The position numbers and the translations under genes are program-made. A DNA stretch of 64,000 nt, taken from assembly GCF_035222485.1 (NCBI RefSeq), contig NC_085921.1, positions 3,038,001 through 3,102,000 on the forward strand. Reading direction: 5' to 3'. This document shows, piece after piece, positions 1 to 10,354 of the stretch. Under the pieces are notes generated by a model. The model ran no database searches and was not told the origin of the DNA. It was given only the letters and a program-made list of their open reading frames with translations. The stretch's first letter is position 1. Each line of letters begins with the position of its first letter. Source of the stretch: Podospora pseudoanserina (Eukaryota > Ascomycota > Sordariomycetes > Sordariales > Podosporaceae).

Positions 1-194
1 CAAGCCGAGGAAGAACTAGGGGGTTACTCTTGCGCGCGCAAGTTGTGTGGGACTCAGGATTCAGGGTGGGTGGCAGTTGGTGGATGCTTGCGGAAATATG
101 ACGATATTCTTATTCTTCTGTATCCAACCAAATGCCTGATGAATGTAATGGTGATGTTGAAGTACATAAATGTAGATGCAGCATGACTGTCTCA

Positions 195-1768
195 TCAAAT
201 CGACAACCCCTGAAAAACAACCCTCAAAGCCCCCTCAATATCAGCCGACGCCTTTCCAAGACGCACCATCATGGACTTCACCTTGGTCTGACGTGCCGGG
301 CTAGCTGCAACCTGGCTGGTCCGCTCAACTCGCGAGAGCAGCATCTGGAAATTGCGACTCTGCAGTCTCAAAAGCACCCGAATCATGTGAACCTGCTCTT
401 CGTCTGAATACTGATTCCTGAACTCGTCCGAAAACATCAAGGGGTTGCAAGCGGCAGTGTTGGCCGCGCGTCCCGATGAGCTGCAGAACAGTTGGGCTGG
501 CAAAGGTCCTGAACCGACGGCAGCTGTCAACTGTGGCTGTGATCCACCGAGAGAAGAATGTGACTGCGCAGAACTGGAGTCGGTCAACGAAGATGGCGTT
601 GCCTGGCTACTAGAGTCGCTGCCGTTGTTGCTCAGGATGGTGCCTGCCCGCTTGATGCGGAGATGAATGCACTCAAACATCTCGGTGAGACGATCGCAGA
701 GGATGAGGCGCATGGTGTGAATAGTAGAAAGGTCCAGACATTTGGGGCAGTCAAAAGGTTTGCAGCATTGAAAGACGAGCCATTTTTGAAGCCGTAAGAC
801 TTGGTCGAGAGACATGGTCGTGATGTGAAACTCGTCGTCGTCGAGTTGCTGCACGACACGGACGAGGTCAGTAAGACACGAGCACGGTGGTGAACCGGGT
901 CGGTTTGGGTTTGGCGGGTTCTGAACGCCCGAGAGGGCCCAAGATTGGCCTGGAGACAACGGCGCCGTATCCAGTGCGAGCATGCTTGGTAATTCTTGAG
1001 TGGTGGTATGAGGAATTGGCCGGGGCTGGGGCTGGGGCTGGGAGATGGGGCCTTCGCTGGATAAGAAGAAATCAAGGTTGTTGTAGGGGTCCTGGTGTGG
1101 CTTATTGGACTGCCGAGCGTCATTGCTCCCACTGTTGGTAGAGCTGCTTATGCTGGATCGAACCTCCCCAGAGGCACTGTGCCGGCCAAAGTCCATATCC
1201 ATATCCAGCCCGTCGATAAGATCCACTGACGTGTTACTGGCAGTCGTCAGCCCCGCTGCCCACGGCTGATCTGCCGAGTCTACCAATGCGAACTCGCAGT
1301 CAAAGAAGTCGTTATCTAACAGCGGATCCCCACCAACCTGAACTCTTGGTGCTGTGGTGGCCGCCTGCTGCGACGGCTTGGATGGTCCCAAACCTGCGCC
1401 GTTCAAGCCCTCGCCTTGTTGATCGCCTGGTTGAGAAGACGCATCGCCAATGTCCCGCCATGGGCGCCCTGGTGGGTTGTTGGGTTGCGGCGATTGCGAC
1501 GAATTCGTGCGAGGCTTCTCCCGGCCGTTACTTGTCGGCACGACGCATTCGACCATTCTGGCCCGGCATCGGTCACAATTGCGAGGGTTACTACCAGTGC
1601 AACGCAGCTACCAGACGGGTGAGAACATTGTCAGATTGCTTGAGTAGGAAGCTACCCCGATATTGAACGTACCTTTTTGGTCTGGCAGGCGACACAGGCA
1701 GGTCGTCGCATAGGACGAGTGCGATCTTTGACCACGCCGGGCCCTGAGTTGCGTCGCACAACTTCCAT
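195..1768 (-). CDS. AflR-like Zn(II)2Cys6 transcription factor
   Basis: Two exons, 1768-1673 and 1607-195, with a 65-bp phase-0 intron (gtacgt...tag) that splits the zinc cluster. Spliced, the N-terminus has CVACQTKK then LRC...NCDRCRARMVEC, which gives the six cysteines of a fungal binuclear zinc cluster. The middle and end carry the pattern of the aflatoxin-regulatory-protein domain: SLDQVLRLQKWLVFQCC, CPKCLDL, then an amphipathic LILCDRLTEMFECIHLRI stretch and a C-terminal helix. Low-complexity Ser/Gln/Pro lies between. Expected role is a nuclear DNA-binding regulator. About 502 aa from the ATG at 1768; an in-frame ATG at 1819 is an alternative start. No polyketide synthase or other pathway gene is nearby, so the target is unknown. 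Domain assignment is by pattern. Confidence 0.85.
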
Positions 1769-1819
1769 CCCCCCTCCCTCTGCCTGGCCGCCGCCTGAAC
1801 TTCGTAGCGTGATGAACAT

Positions 1820-3577
1820 GGCAAGCCAGACCGAAGTAAGAAAACAGAGAGAGCAGCAGCAAAACTTGAAATATAACTGTCGTCCGTCTAAGGGCTGTGG
1901 CTGCGCGATAGATTTCTTGGCAAGGTGTCGATGGGGGGGTTGCGCTGGGGGTTGTCTTTTAAGAAGAGTCTTGTGGGGGACAGGGTGGGGTGGCGAGCAC
2001 ATAAGCCGGGGTGATTACAGGACTCGTATACGTGGTGCATAATACCCTGATCTTTAGTCATCTGCAGCCTCACTGCGTTGCTACAGTTTAATGCAGACTC
2101 AGAAACACGCAAGCGGGGCTACAGGCCAAACGAAAAGCCAGTAATAATGAGGCCGACGTCATGCCTCTGCCCTCGGAGAATGGGTGGAAGAGGGAAACAA
2201 AATCCTCCTGATGAAGTGGAAAACTGGTTGGCGTCCATCTTGTGCCCATTTGTGTAAGATATGCGGTCCAAACTTTGTACATTGCGTGCAGGTCGAAAAT
2301 ACAGGTGGCAAGTGAGGAGGGGTAACACATGGTCCGTAGCCCGGGCGGCATTCTCCGACAGCACACATCAAGGACGCACAAAGCACAGGCCGTCAACGCA
2401 CATGACGAAGTTGCAACAAGCATTTTTGTTGGATCGCCGGAAGCCGTTGCCGGATGGAACTAGCCTACCGGCTGTCCAACGATTGTGGTTCTGTTGGACA
2501 GAAAAAGGCCGACGGGGGTTACAGAGGGCCATTAGGGTCCTCAGCTGACAGACACCCCGCGTATCTCGAAAGTATCTTGAAACACATAGCCGATGTAGGT
2601 AAGCTGACTTTGGCAGCGAATAAGGGATAAATCCTTGCAAGAAACCACACCTCCTTCCCGAACCCGAGCGGGATGGGATTCCATATGAAGGCATTTCTCC
2701 TCAAGCAATCAACACCAACAACGACTTCTTGATGACCCTTTCGTTCCGTTGCGTCTCCAAACACATGGCGAAAACCGCGTCTAGTTTCAACGGCCTACAT
2801 GTGTCGCGCCTGTTATGCGGCGCAGTGCATGTTAATGGCACGATCATCATCGAAAGCGTGCCGGTGGTCGAATCCTGCAGTATAGATTAGGTAGGTAGTA
2901 TGTAAAGGGCTTGCAGATCTAGCACCGGAGCGCCGACTGATTCACAAAAGCCAGAGCACGCAAGATGCCGACGAAGTGATGAGCTAACTCCGACGCAGCA
3001 ACAGAAGCGCTCCTGTTATCATCAGCATCGCCGTCCACAGTTACAGGGGCTGTGTGTCCACACAACTCATCAGCACCACAGAAGCGGAACTGCCCAGCAG
3101 TTTATCAGTTCTCTCATCCTTCCACATGCTTCACTCTTCGTCAGTTTGATATATCCTGCCACATTTACCGCAATGCACGACTGCAAGAGCCCCTCCAATC
3201 TCGTTCTTGCGAGCAAGTAGTCCCGAAGAGACAAACTTGCAAATTGTGCTGATCTCGAAGCAAGCTGGAAATGTTGCTAAATCAATTGCACCGACGTGTG
3301 TCATCCTACCCTACCTTACTTAGAGTTAGATAAGCCGTTTCACAGGAGCGGGACGACTTGCCACCTTCACGACAGTCACGATATGAAAGGCCGATGAACT
3401 TCAGGCATCTCCTTCATTTATCTCCATATTCGGAGGCTTTTCAGAATGTCTCAAGCGCACTCTTCATCGCGAATAGCACTACATCAAGTATCTCTTTCCC
3501 CTTTTCCACTACGTAACTCAGAGTGCATTCTGGGTAGGTTATATCTGGGTCCTTCTATAGTAGTAGGGACTGTACAT
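1820..3577. other. intergenic, no gene seen
   Basis: About 1.75 kb without a convincing coding region. Short open frames occur on both strands but show no recognisable motif, splice pattern or biased composition. The first few hundred bases are the upstream region of the AflR-like gene. The rest becomes AT-rich towards the repeat at 3578. Confidence 0.6.
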
Positions 3578-4028
3578 CCAGACTGTCATTTCCGGGGAAA
3601 TCCGATACAGATTTCGGATGACATACTGCCAAAAGCTGAGGAAGATTTCTCTCCCTATCTTCTACATTAATATCCCTCAGTTTTCCAATGAACCTAAAGT
3701 ATATAACCGCCGATAGAAAATAGAAATCGAAAATGAAACGGGCTATAGAAAATAGAGGTACTTCGGTATATTGAGCTTGTATTTTTAGGTTCTTAGGCGG
3801 AATAATAATAAAGTATAGCTCTTTATATAACTAGACATTTACTACTCCGATCTTCGAAGCCGAAATTAAAATTATATATATCCTATCGTAAGGAATGCGT
3901 TTTACTAAGGATTTAGTCGAAAAACTAGATCGCGTCTAGATATCTATATACGTTTACGCTAGACTTAATTTATTATTGCGGTATAGCCTAAGCCCTTACC
4001 TTAAGTATATAATCGTTTACTTCTTTTA
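3578..4028 (+). repeat. Dispersed repeat, RIP-decayed copy (pairs with 59575-60034)
   Basis: About 450 bp that aligns along its whole length with the reverse complement of 59575-60034. Both copies start at ccagactgtcatttcc and end near agccta. This copy is AT-rich because many positions that are C or G in the partner are T or A here, for example gctgaggatttagctgaa in the partner against actaaggatttagtcgaa here. That direction of change is what RIP produces in ascomycetes. No coding capacity survives, so the kind of element is unknown. Confidence 0.8.
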
Positions 4029-4035
4029 GCCTACC

Positions 4036-4402
4036 TGTAATGAAATGGTGAGAAAATACACAAACCAACCACAACACCACAAATATATCCTCAACAGGGT
4101 CTCTGAATGAACACACCTGCGTGACAGTGGCTCCCTCGCAGGCCGCACTCCACGTAGAACAAAGAAAAGACTCTATGGGCTCGCAGACCACGTAATAAGC
4201 ACCTGATCGGCCTGATCAGAGGGCCAGAATTGCCTGCACGCGTGCAAGGCACAAAATATGAAGATATAAAAGTCGATGTCCTGTCTAAAATAGAATGTCC
4301 GAAGCAGACCGTTTATATACATGACCCCTGAACCCCCCGAATCCTCCGAGAGCCCCACTTCCTCACTCAAACCCTCAGGCCTGTGAGCGGCACCCCAAAC
4401 CA
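4036..4402 (-). mobile_element. LTR-like element, copy 1 (inverted relative to 56371-56751)
   Basis: A 367-bp segment bounded by TG and CA. It matches 56371-56751 in reverse orientation, sharing a TATATAAACGGTCT core, a GCACGCGTGCAGGCAATTCT block and the end TTTCTCACCATTTCATTA. The size, TG..CA ends, internal TATA box and lack of coding fit a solo LTR. No exact target-site duplication is visible (ctacc before, ctaat after). It sits directly against the RIP-decayed repeat. A non-autonomous element is the main alternative. Confidence 0.6.
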
Positions 4403-4674
4403 CTAATTTGTTAATAGGAAGTGATAAAGAAGTTTAGGTAGGTATTTAAATATGAAATGGAACTATAGTTAAGATAAGTAGTCTGTTAGTTTATATGACG
4501 ATTTAACTTTGCCTTTACTTTAACTTACAAATTCGTTATTCGAACTTAAGCTAGTTAATATGGACATTTCGAAATCAAATATATTTTTTCCAAGCAGAAA
4601 TTGATAGGGGAGTAGGGTGGAAGAGGCAGTGCTGCTCCTAGCTACACAACCCACCCAAGTCTAAAAGCGGCAAT
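4403..4674. other. AT-rich intergenic
   Basis: AT-rich sequence with no coding signal, probably old decayed transposon DNA between the LTR-like element and the helicase fragment. Confidence 0.5.
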
Positions 4675-4945
4675 ATATTCCCTTGACCGGGAAGAATAGC
4701 TTGTGCGCCGCCAGGTGCTTCGCTAAGCTCTCCGGTTTCCGCGCGCCGCCATCCCTGGGCTCAGGTAGGAGGAGGCTGGTCTGTCGGACCGGGTCGAACT
4801 GGAAGAAGTCGCCGAAGAACATAATGATCGGGATCCCACCGAACGGGCGATGCTGGTCGTCCCTGTACTACCTCAGGCGGCTGTCCACCGCCGCGAGCGT
4901 CAGACCGCCCACCTGGCCAATCTCCTGCACATGTGCCCTGTGCCC
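4675..4945 (-). pseudogene. Pif1/Helitron-type DNA helicase fragment
   Basis: Read on the minus strand, this GC-richer island gives LTLAAVDSRLR, a stop, then YRDDQHRPFGGIPIIMFFGD and FFQFDPV. That is the motif II/III neighbourhood of Pif1-family helicases, where PFGG.....GD..Q..PV is typical. The stop (TAG, plus-strand 4868-4870) breaks the frame and nothing before or after completes the protein. Pif1 helicases are encoded by fungal Helitrons and by a chromosomal gene; a short broken piece in repeat-rich DNA points to the transposon source. No Walker A motif remains. Confidence 0.7.
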
Positions 4946-5360
4946 GGGCGCGAGCAGTTAAGCCGAGCTGCGGACCTATAAAGCAAGGTCATGCGTTGAC
5001 CCCGTAGTCTGGCTTCTGCAGAGGTCTCGAGTTTAGTTATTACAGCAGTTGCGGAGAGGCACTGACGGCCCATTTGCTTCGTCTGTCAGGCCGGATGGGT
5101 CCTTGTCAGGGTGGCTTGTAGAGCAACCGTGCGAGAGATGTATCACGATTAGATTTCGGAAATCCCCGAGTCCCACCAGGGCGAGGCGTCTGGTTCAAGT
5201 GACGCCAAGTTCTCCCGCGGGCTAAGAGTTCTCCCCTATCTGACTGGGGAGGACGGCCAACGGAGGTTGTAGGTAAAACGTTATGCCCTTCGCAAGGGCA
5301 ATAGTGCCGCTGGCAATAGACTCTGAAACTTTAAATAGTCAGACGATTCTTGCAATGCAT
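4946..5360. other. intergenic, nothing recognised
   Basis: Moderate-GC spacer between the helicase fragment and the 3' end of the F-box gene. No feature seen. Confidence 0.5.
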
Positions 5361-6725
5361 CTATCTTGTTTCTATCACCCCGATTGCCGTTGTCCAGGCT
5401 TCGTGACTGCCCCCGACATCAAAAGAATCTTCAAATTCCTCTCCATTTTCGTGTTCCGCTCGGCACAATAGGACAAGCCCCGCTGCAGTGCATAGTTTAA
5501 TAGATAACTCAAGCCTTGGGAGATGAGCACGAATTAGAGCGAACAAAGACCTCCAGTGACCAATTCCACCCGAAACCCCTACTCGGACCAAAGTAACGCT
5601 TTGGAGTGTTGCTTTGTGCCTCACGATAAAAGCCCCAAGATCCTGTACGCTACAATATGCCCTATAGAGCCCTAGGCATTGTAGATTCGGTATTTGAAGC
5701 TTCGGTGCGAGCTGTTTTAGCCGGTCAACCCGTGGGCCGTAGTCGACGGGTGTGATGACCAGATCCAGTTGTGTGAGTTGTCGAAACACACCGATAAATG
5801 CTGATAAGTCGTCCGCCCATCGGTCCTCAGCGCCCCTCGTTGCCTCCTCGGATACATTTAGTGTGAGCTCCGTGAGGCTTGGAGGGAGGTTCTTGTAGTA
5901 TTGGAAATGCGACTCCGAGGGTCTAAGAATGTCTGGCGCAATTGCTTCCCTAGAGAAGACACCAGCTGTGATGGCAAGGCTGCTAAGAGCGGCACCGCTT
6001 GTAGCGATGGCTGTAAGGGCGATGCGAAGGACTTGGCCCAGAAACTGAACTTCCATGTAATCGTCCAGGGCGGTTGTTGGCGGTAGACCTGTTTGTCGGC
6101 CATGCGCTAGTGCACCCCAGGGCCGGTGCATGTTACTAATGACGGCAGCCTCGATGTTGGGAAGAGAAATCAACGCCTGCGTGATGTAGGCCTGCGCAAG
6201 GCCGGACATGATTATGTGTTCCTGCTCTTCCCACAGTGACGTATAAGCCACCTTATCCAAAAGCGTCTCATACGAGGCCTGAGACGAGACACTCCCTTCA
6301 TCCGTTCCCCGACCTTCCTCTCCAGGGCTTTGGTCCTCCTCCTCGCCGGATGAGTGTGCATCATCTATGCTGCCCACTAAAGCTGCGGGAGGGTATCGAC
6401 CTTCTTCTATGGCCAGTAACATGTCACCTCCATGCCGTGCAGTATGAAAGTATGAATTTGGGAACTCCACGAAATGATCCGTACAGAGTTCGAGTGTTTT
6501 CACAGCAGGGCCAAAGTCTGGATGTCGCGCAATCTCCAGGAGGTTTTCGAGGCTGAGCCTTGAGAGCATTATGTAGCGGGTCTGGAAGTACCGGCTGATG
6601 AAAGCTGGCAACGTGGCTGATTTTGTATATTTGGACGTCAACCGGAGGGCGGAGAAGCCTTGGGCGTCTAGCCCGCCAAATATGATAGCCAGCAGCTCGT
6701 TAGGAAGCCGAAGAAGTCCCACCAT
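5361..6725 (-). CDS. F-box domain protein
   Basis: Single exon of 454 aa. Residues about 5-45 form an F-box (LLRLPNELLAIIFGGLDAQG, then FSALRLTSK), the segment that binds Skp1 in SCF ubiquitin ligases. The remainder has irregular leucine-rich helices and strands (for example LPPSLTELTLNVSE, LTQLDLVITP, LQCLGLYRAYCSV), as in fungal F-box/LRR-like proteins that hold the substrate. An acidic Ser/Glu-rich loop lies near residues 130-150. Such genes are numerous and fast-evolving in ascomycetes; the substrate cannot be told. The ATG at 6725 is directly followed by the F-box, so the start is well supported. Confidence 0.85.
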   Translation of the reverse strand: MVGLLRLPNELLAIIFGGLDAQGFSALRLTSKYTKSATLPAFISRYFQTRYIMLSRLSLENLLEIARHPDFGPAVKTLELCTDHFVEFPNSYFHTARHGGDMLLAIEEGRYPPAALVGSIDDAHSSGEEEDQSPGEEGRGTDEGSVSSQASYETLLDKVAYTSLWEEQEHIIMSGLAQAYITQALISLPNIEAAVISNMHRPWGALAHGRQTGLPPTTALDDYMEVQFLGQVLRIALTAIATSGAALSSLAITAGVFSREAIAPDILRPSESHFQYYKNLPPSLTELTLNVSEEATRGAEDRWADDLSAFIGVFRQLTQLDLVITPVDYGPRVDRLKQLAPKLQIPNLQCLGLYRAYCSVQDLGAFIVRHKATLQSVTLVRVGVSGGIGHWRSLFALIRAHLPRLELSIKLCTAAGLVLLCRAEHENGEEFEDSFDVGGSHEAWTTAIGVIETR

Positions 6726-8958
6726 TGTATCTGAGAGGTTTCTTAAAGGTATGTTCGAGTAGAATAGAGCTTACAGCTATGCAAGCTTTGAGGGCAATGT
6801 ATCATGATGTGTTGAATGCTGTTTCGGCTGAGTTGGGGCGGGGTCAGGATGGGTGGATGGATGGAATTTATTTCGCCCGGAGGCACTGAGCCTAGAGGGC
6901 CTTGGCACGCTAACTAATCCGTACATACGATTCGTCCGCTTCTCCCGTGATCTCGCACAAGCCCTTTTTGGAGTCAGGCAGTTGTTGGATTGGCAACAGT
7001 TACAGGCTCGAATAGACATAGATCATGACCGGCACGGGCATCAATTGAAGGCACTGAACTCAGGCCGAATTGGCTGTCTGACTGACTGATGTGTGTGTAA
7101 CTGGAAGGAACCGAGGGACCTGGCCCATCCTTTGACCCTGTATTTTGAGCAGGATTTTCCGGCAAGATAGTCCGACCAGCTTACCCCATTGGGTATGGCA
7201 GTCACACCCCTGGATTAATCCACCAAATGGGCCCCCGTTTATTCCAACAGCAGTGTTGTCTGCCTAACTTTTGAACCAGCTTCAGTTCGGATCAAAGACT
7301 CGCGAGTGTCACAAATTAAGCCAACAAGCCCCGTGACATGCATGAAGGCGTGGGGCTCGGAACGCCCCGGTCAACTCGCAGGCAGGGCATGCTGAGGGCT
7401 GCAGGTCCTGACCAATGGGAAGATGCTCTGTGATCTCAGTGATCTGGTGCCAAGCATCACAGATCGCCACAGATCAAGGTGCAAGGTACCTATCGAGTAT
7501 TAGATAGCTATATAGTCACTCGTTCTGGAGGACTCTGACAGTTCTCCAGTAAGCAATGCAAGCAGTCAGCTACACCTACTGTTGGGACAATTGCTTGTGC
7601 ACTTGTTGTGAACCCTTTGGCTTCACCAAACCTTCACCCGTCAAGTGTGTTGATAGCTCTGGAGCCCCTCTCAGTGGTGCTGGGTTAAAGATTTATCAGC
7701 GAGCCAAATAGTAGAGAGGTTGGCATACAAATCCTATATATCAAACCCACTCTCCTACCAACATTTTCTACACAAAGTACAGCAGAGTTCCTCCAGGCTT
7801 CATTTAGCGTGCCGCTTCCCGGCACGGTCACTCGTTGGTCAGGTCGATGATGATAGCAGCTCTCTTAAGCGCGTCAAGGTTATTTTCTCTGCGCTCTGCG
7901 CTCTGCGCGGTCAGAATATACCGTTCGCCGAGGCGCCCACCACTGCGAGGAGTGCCGTTGCCGGTTGCCCGAGTATATTTTCGAGTGTAGGGGTTGCAGG
8001 ATCATGGTTTGCCGGCGTTGTCGATACAATCGACTGTAATAGGGCGATAGTGAAACTGTACTCGGATACGGACCCGGAAGAGATGTTGTCCCAGTACCCC
8101 CGGCAAACTGTAAGGTGAAAGTGGGCTTCTATGGGGCCACAAACAGGAGTAAAATGTCACCTGTGGGTGGATTGCTTTGCTTGGTGTTGGTTGCTAAGCA
8201 TTGAGAGGATGGAAAACTCGAGTGTGGGAGACCAAAGTGGTCACGTGATCACCCGCGACAACGTTGTGCAGTTCCTCTGCGTGAAGAGATCGATCTATCA
8301 GCTCCGCTCCCGCTCAAGAGTACGTATTCGGCCCAACCTTATGTGTAAACGCCACGTGAAGCACGCATGAATATCTGCTCTATTTCATCCACTGAAGACC
8401 ATAAGGCGCACCGCGTAGAGTTCGGCTCGGGATATACAAAAGAGCCGTGGACAATCCCACCTTCTGGTGGAATTCCTCCAGTACCTCAGGACATTCCTCG
8501 AAATGCGCAGTGGGTTCCTAAGAATTGTGCTTCTTCCAATACCCTACCTACTGGACCAGATACTCCAGTCCCTTTTCTCCCTGTCGCCACTTTAAAATCT
8601 CCTCGACGGTAAAATACTCGCCTTGAACTTTCTCAGTCGTGGGGGCAACTCTTGAAGGGAGGGCACGCGCCGTCGAGGAAATCCTCCCTCCTGGTGACTT
8701 ACGCCGCGGCTTTTCTGGTACGCGGTCATGTTGCCTATGATTCGTACAAGGATTCCACGTAAACTCCACCTAAACCGTCGCTGCCCCGCCTACCTAAACG
8801 CGCTTAAGGACCGCTTCAAGTGGCCATTCCTCAAAGCTTACGAAAGCGGCCTCAAGTATGTCCTCTTCCAAAGCGGACGCCCCTAAAAATTGCAGCTTGG
8901 AAATTCTACGCTAGCTTTGGTGGCGTTTTGGACCTTGGGTTGGTGGTGGTGGTTGAGC
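6726..8958. other. intergenic, no confident gene
   Basis: About 2.2 kb. Its right half holds an open frame at 7720-8118 (+, 132 codons) with no recognisable motif, and several shorter ones. I see no splice-supported gene and no repeat. The left end is the upstream region of the F-box gene. Confidence 0.5.
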
Positions 8959-9450
8959 CTATAGCGATAGGGAGTCGGTGCGAAGACGTGCCTGTCTCAT
9001 GGGCGCTGTGTTTACTTTGCGGCGCTTCCCTCGTGGTGGTTGAATGACATCCCCATCTTTGCCTTGGTTGGCGTCACTTCCCACAATAGGAAAGCAGTCC
9101 TCCTTGCCGTCAGTATCGCAACGACGCCGCCGTCGACAACGATCGGTGTTCTGCTGAAGGTCGACCTGCTCCTCGTCGGGCAATTTTGTGACACTAGCCC
9201 TCGTTGTTCCAGAGCCTTGCTTCACGTCGTGGCCAAACGACACATGCTTCCCACGCGTCGCCCCAGTGCCGGGGGTGTGGAGGATCCCCGCAGGCTTCAC
9301 CGGCGAAGCTTCTGTCGCCAGAGCCAGGTGGCTCTGCTGCTGTGTTGTCTCCGGAACGAGAGGATGGCGTTCTCCGTCACTCGCTAGATCGCTGTCGTCA
9401 TGGCGATCAGGATGTTGAGAGAGGTGGCAGCTGCCGGACACTGAAGCCAT
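8959..9450 (-). CDS. Hypothetical protein with a Cut12-like motif, possibly a gene fragment
   Basis: ATG at 9450 in good context (GACATGGC), 163 codons. Near residue 50 it has SPVKPAGILHTPGTGATRGK followed by HVSF. This resembles the ILLTPGT...K.VSF motif of fungal Cut12-type spindle-pole-body proteins. The rest is polar and low in hydrophobics, with a basic tract near residue 105 and a basic RGKRRK near the end. Real Cut12 proteins are much longer and have coiled coils, which are absent here. It may be a small nuclear protein or a transposed piece of a larger gene. The frame stays open further upstream but without an ATG. Confidence 0.4.
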   Translation of the reverse strand: MASVSGSCHLSQHPDRHDDSDLASDGERHPLVPETTQQQSHLALATEASPVKPAGILHTPGTGATRGKHVSFGHDVKQGSGTTRASVTKLPDEEQVDLQQNTDRCRRRRRCDTDGKEDCFPIVGSDANQGKDGDVIQPPRGKRRKVNTAPMRQARLRTDSLSL

Positions 9451-10180
9451 GTCTCTGTCTCCGATAACCTGCTCCAGGCAAAGGTACGGTGGTGGATAAC
9501 AGCAGCGTGTACGCTCGCTACCCCCTCTGCGAAGAGATCTACTACCACGGCTTCTCCGGCTACGCTGTCCAACAATGCCACCGCGTTTCTCACTGTACAG
9601 TACCACAAGGATATGGTCTCAGAGAAGGTTAAAATTTCGCTGTTTTGTCGCTCACGGAACCCCTAGCTAGGGCGAGCCGGGATAGCCTAGTCTCCAGTTG
9701 GGGCACTTGGTAGGTAAGCGCCGAAAAGGGCTGATACGATTTAGGCTTAGCGGTAAGGGTTTAGTCCGGCCTTTTTTTTGACTGTCCCCAGCTGGTACAT
9801 AGCCAACGGGAGAGCACAGTGTGTAAGGCCTACCCTTCGAAACATAGTCAGTGCTAAGGTTTTTCCGACATTAAAATTTTGGACACTGACTTTGGTCTCT
9901 ACTTTACCTAGTGAGCGAACGATAAGATTGCGGACTATCTTACACCTTTATCTCGAGCTTCGCTGCTACGAGCATTAGTGTGACGAACCCCTATCCAGAA
10001 CCTCTGAAAGGGACACTAGTCGAAGGCGCTTCTAGATAATCTTGGTCCGGTGCAGCTAAGCAGTGCACAACAATGGCTTGTCTCAATCACAATAGTCTTG
10101 ATACCAACGAATGTGACTTGTATTGCATACTGTGGAACTATCTGCGAGCTTAGCTAGTTTCTCCGTATATATAAACCTCA
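9451..10180. other. intergenic, nothing recognised
   Basis: Spacer with no coding signal. A T-run lies near 9771 and a tatatataaacc stretch just before the minisatellite at 10181. Confidence 0.5.
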
Positions 10181-10354
10181 GGACCGTGGACCGTTGACCT
10201 CCAGACGGTCCTCGGTCCTCACCTCATTGGCTTCTCCTGGACCGTGGACCGTGAGTCCCGCCGCGGTCCCCGGTCCAACTCCCATTGGTTCCTTCTAGAC
10301 TGTGGACCATGAGTCCTGCCTCAGTTCCCGGTCCAGCTCTTATTGGTTCGCCTA
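10181..10354 (+). repeat. 58-bp minisatellite, three units
   Basis: Units begin at about 10181, 10239 and 10297, exactly 58 bp apart. Each starts ggaccgtggacc, contains cggtccyyggtcc and ends ATTGGYT. GGACC at the start and GGTCC in the middle are reverse complements, so each unit can fold on itself. The third unit differs from the second mostly by C-to-T and G-to-A changes. No partner copies elsewhere in the window. Confidence 0.75.

Noticed and set aside
2830-2895. A T-loop-like ggtcgaatcc that suggested a tRNA
   Set aside because: No matching acceptor stem, D arm or anticodon arm around it.
7720-8118. A 132-codon plus frame
   Set aside because: No domain, no clear leader or splice sites; kept only as a note in the intergenic entry.
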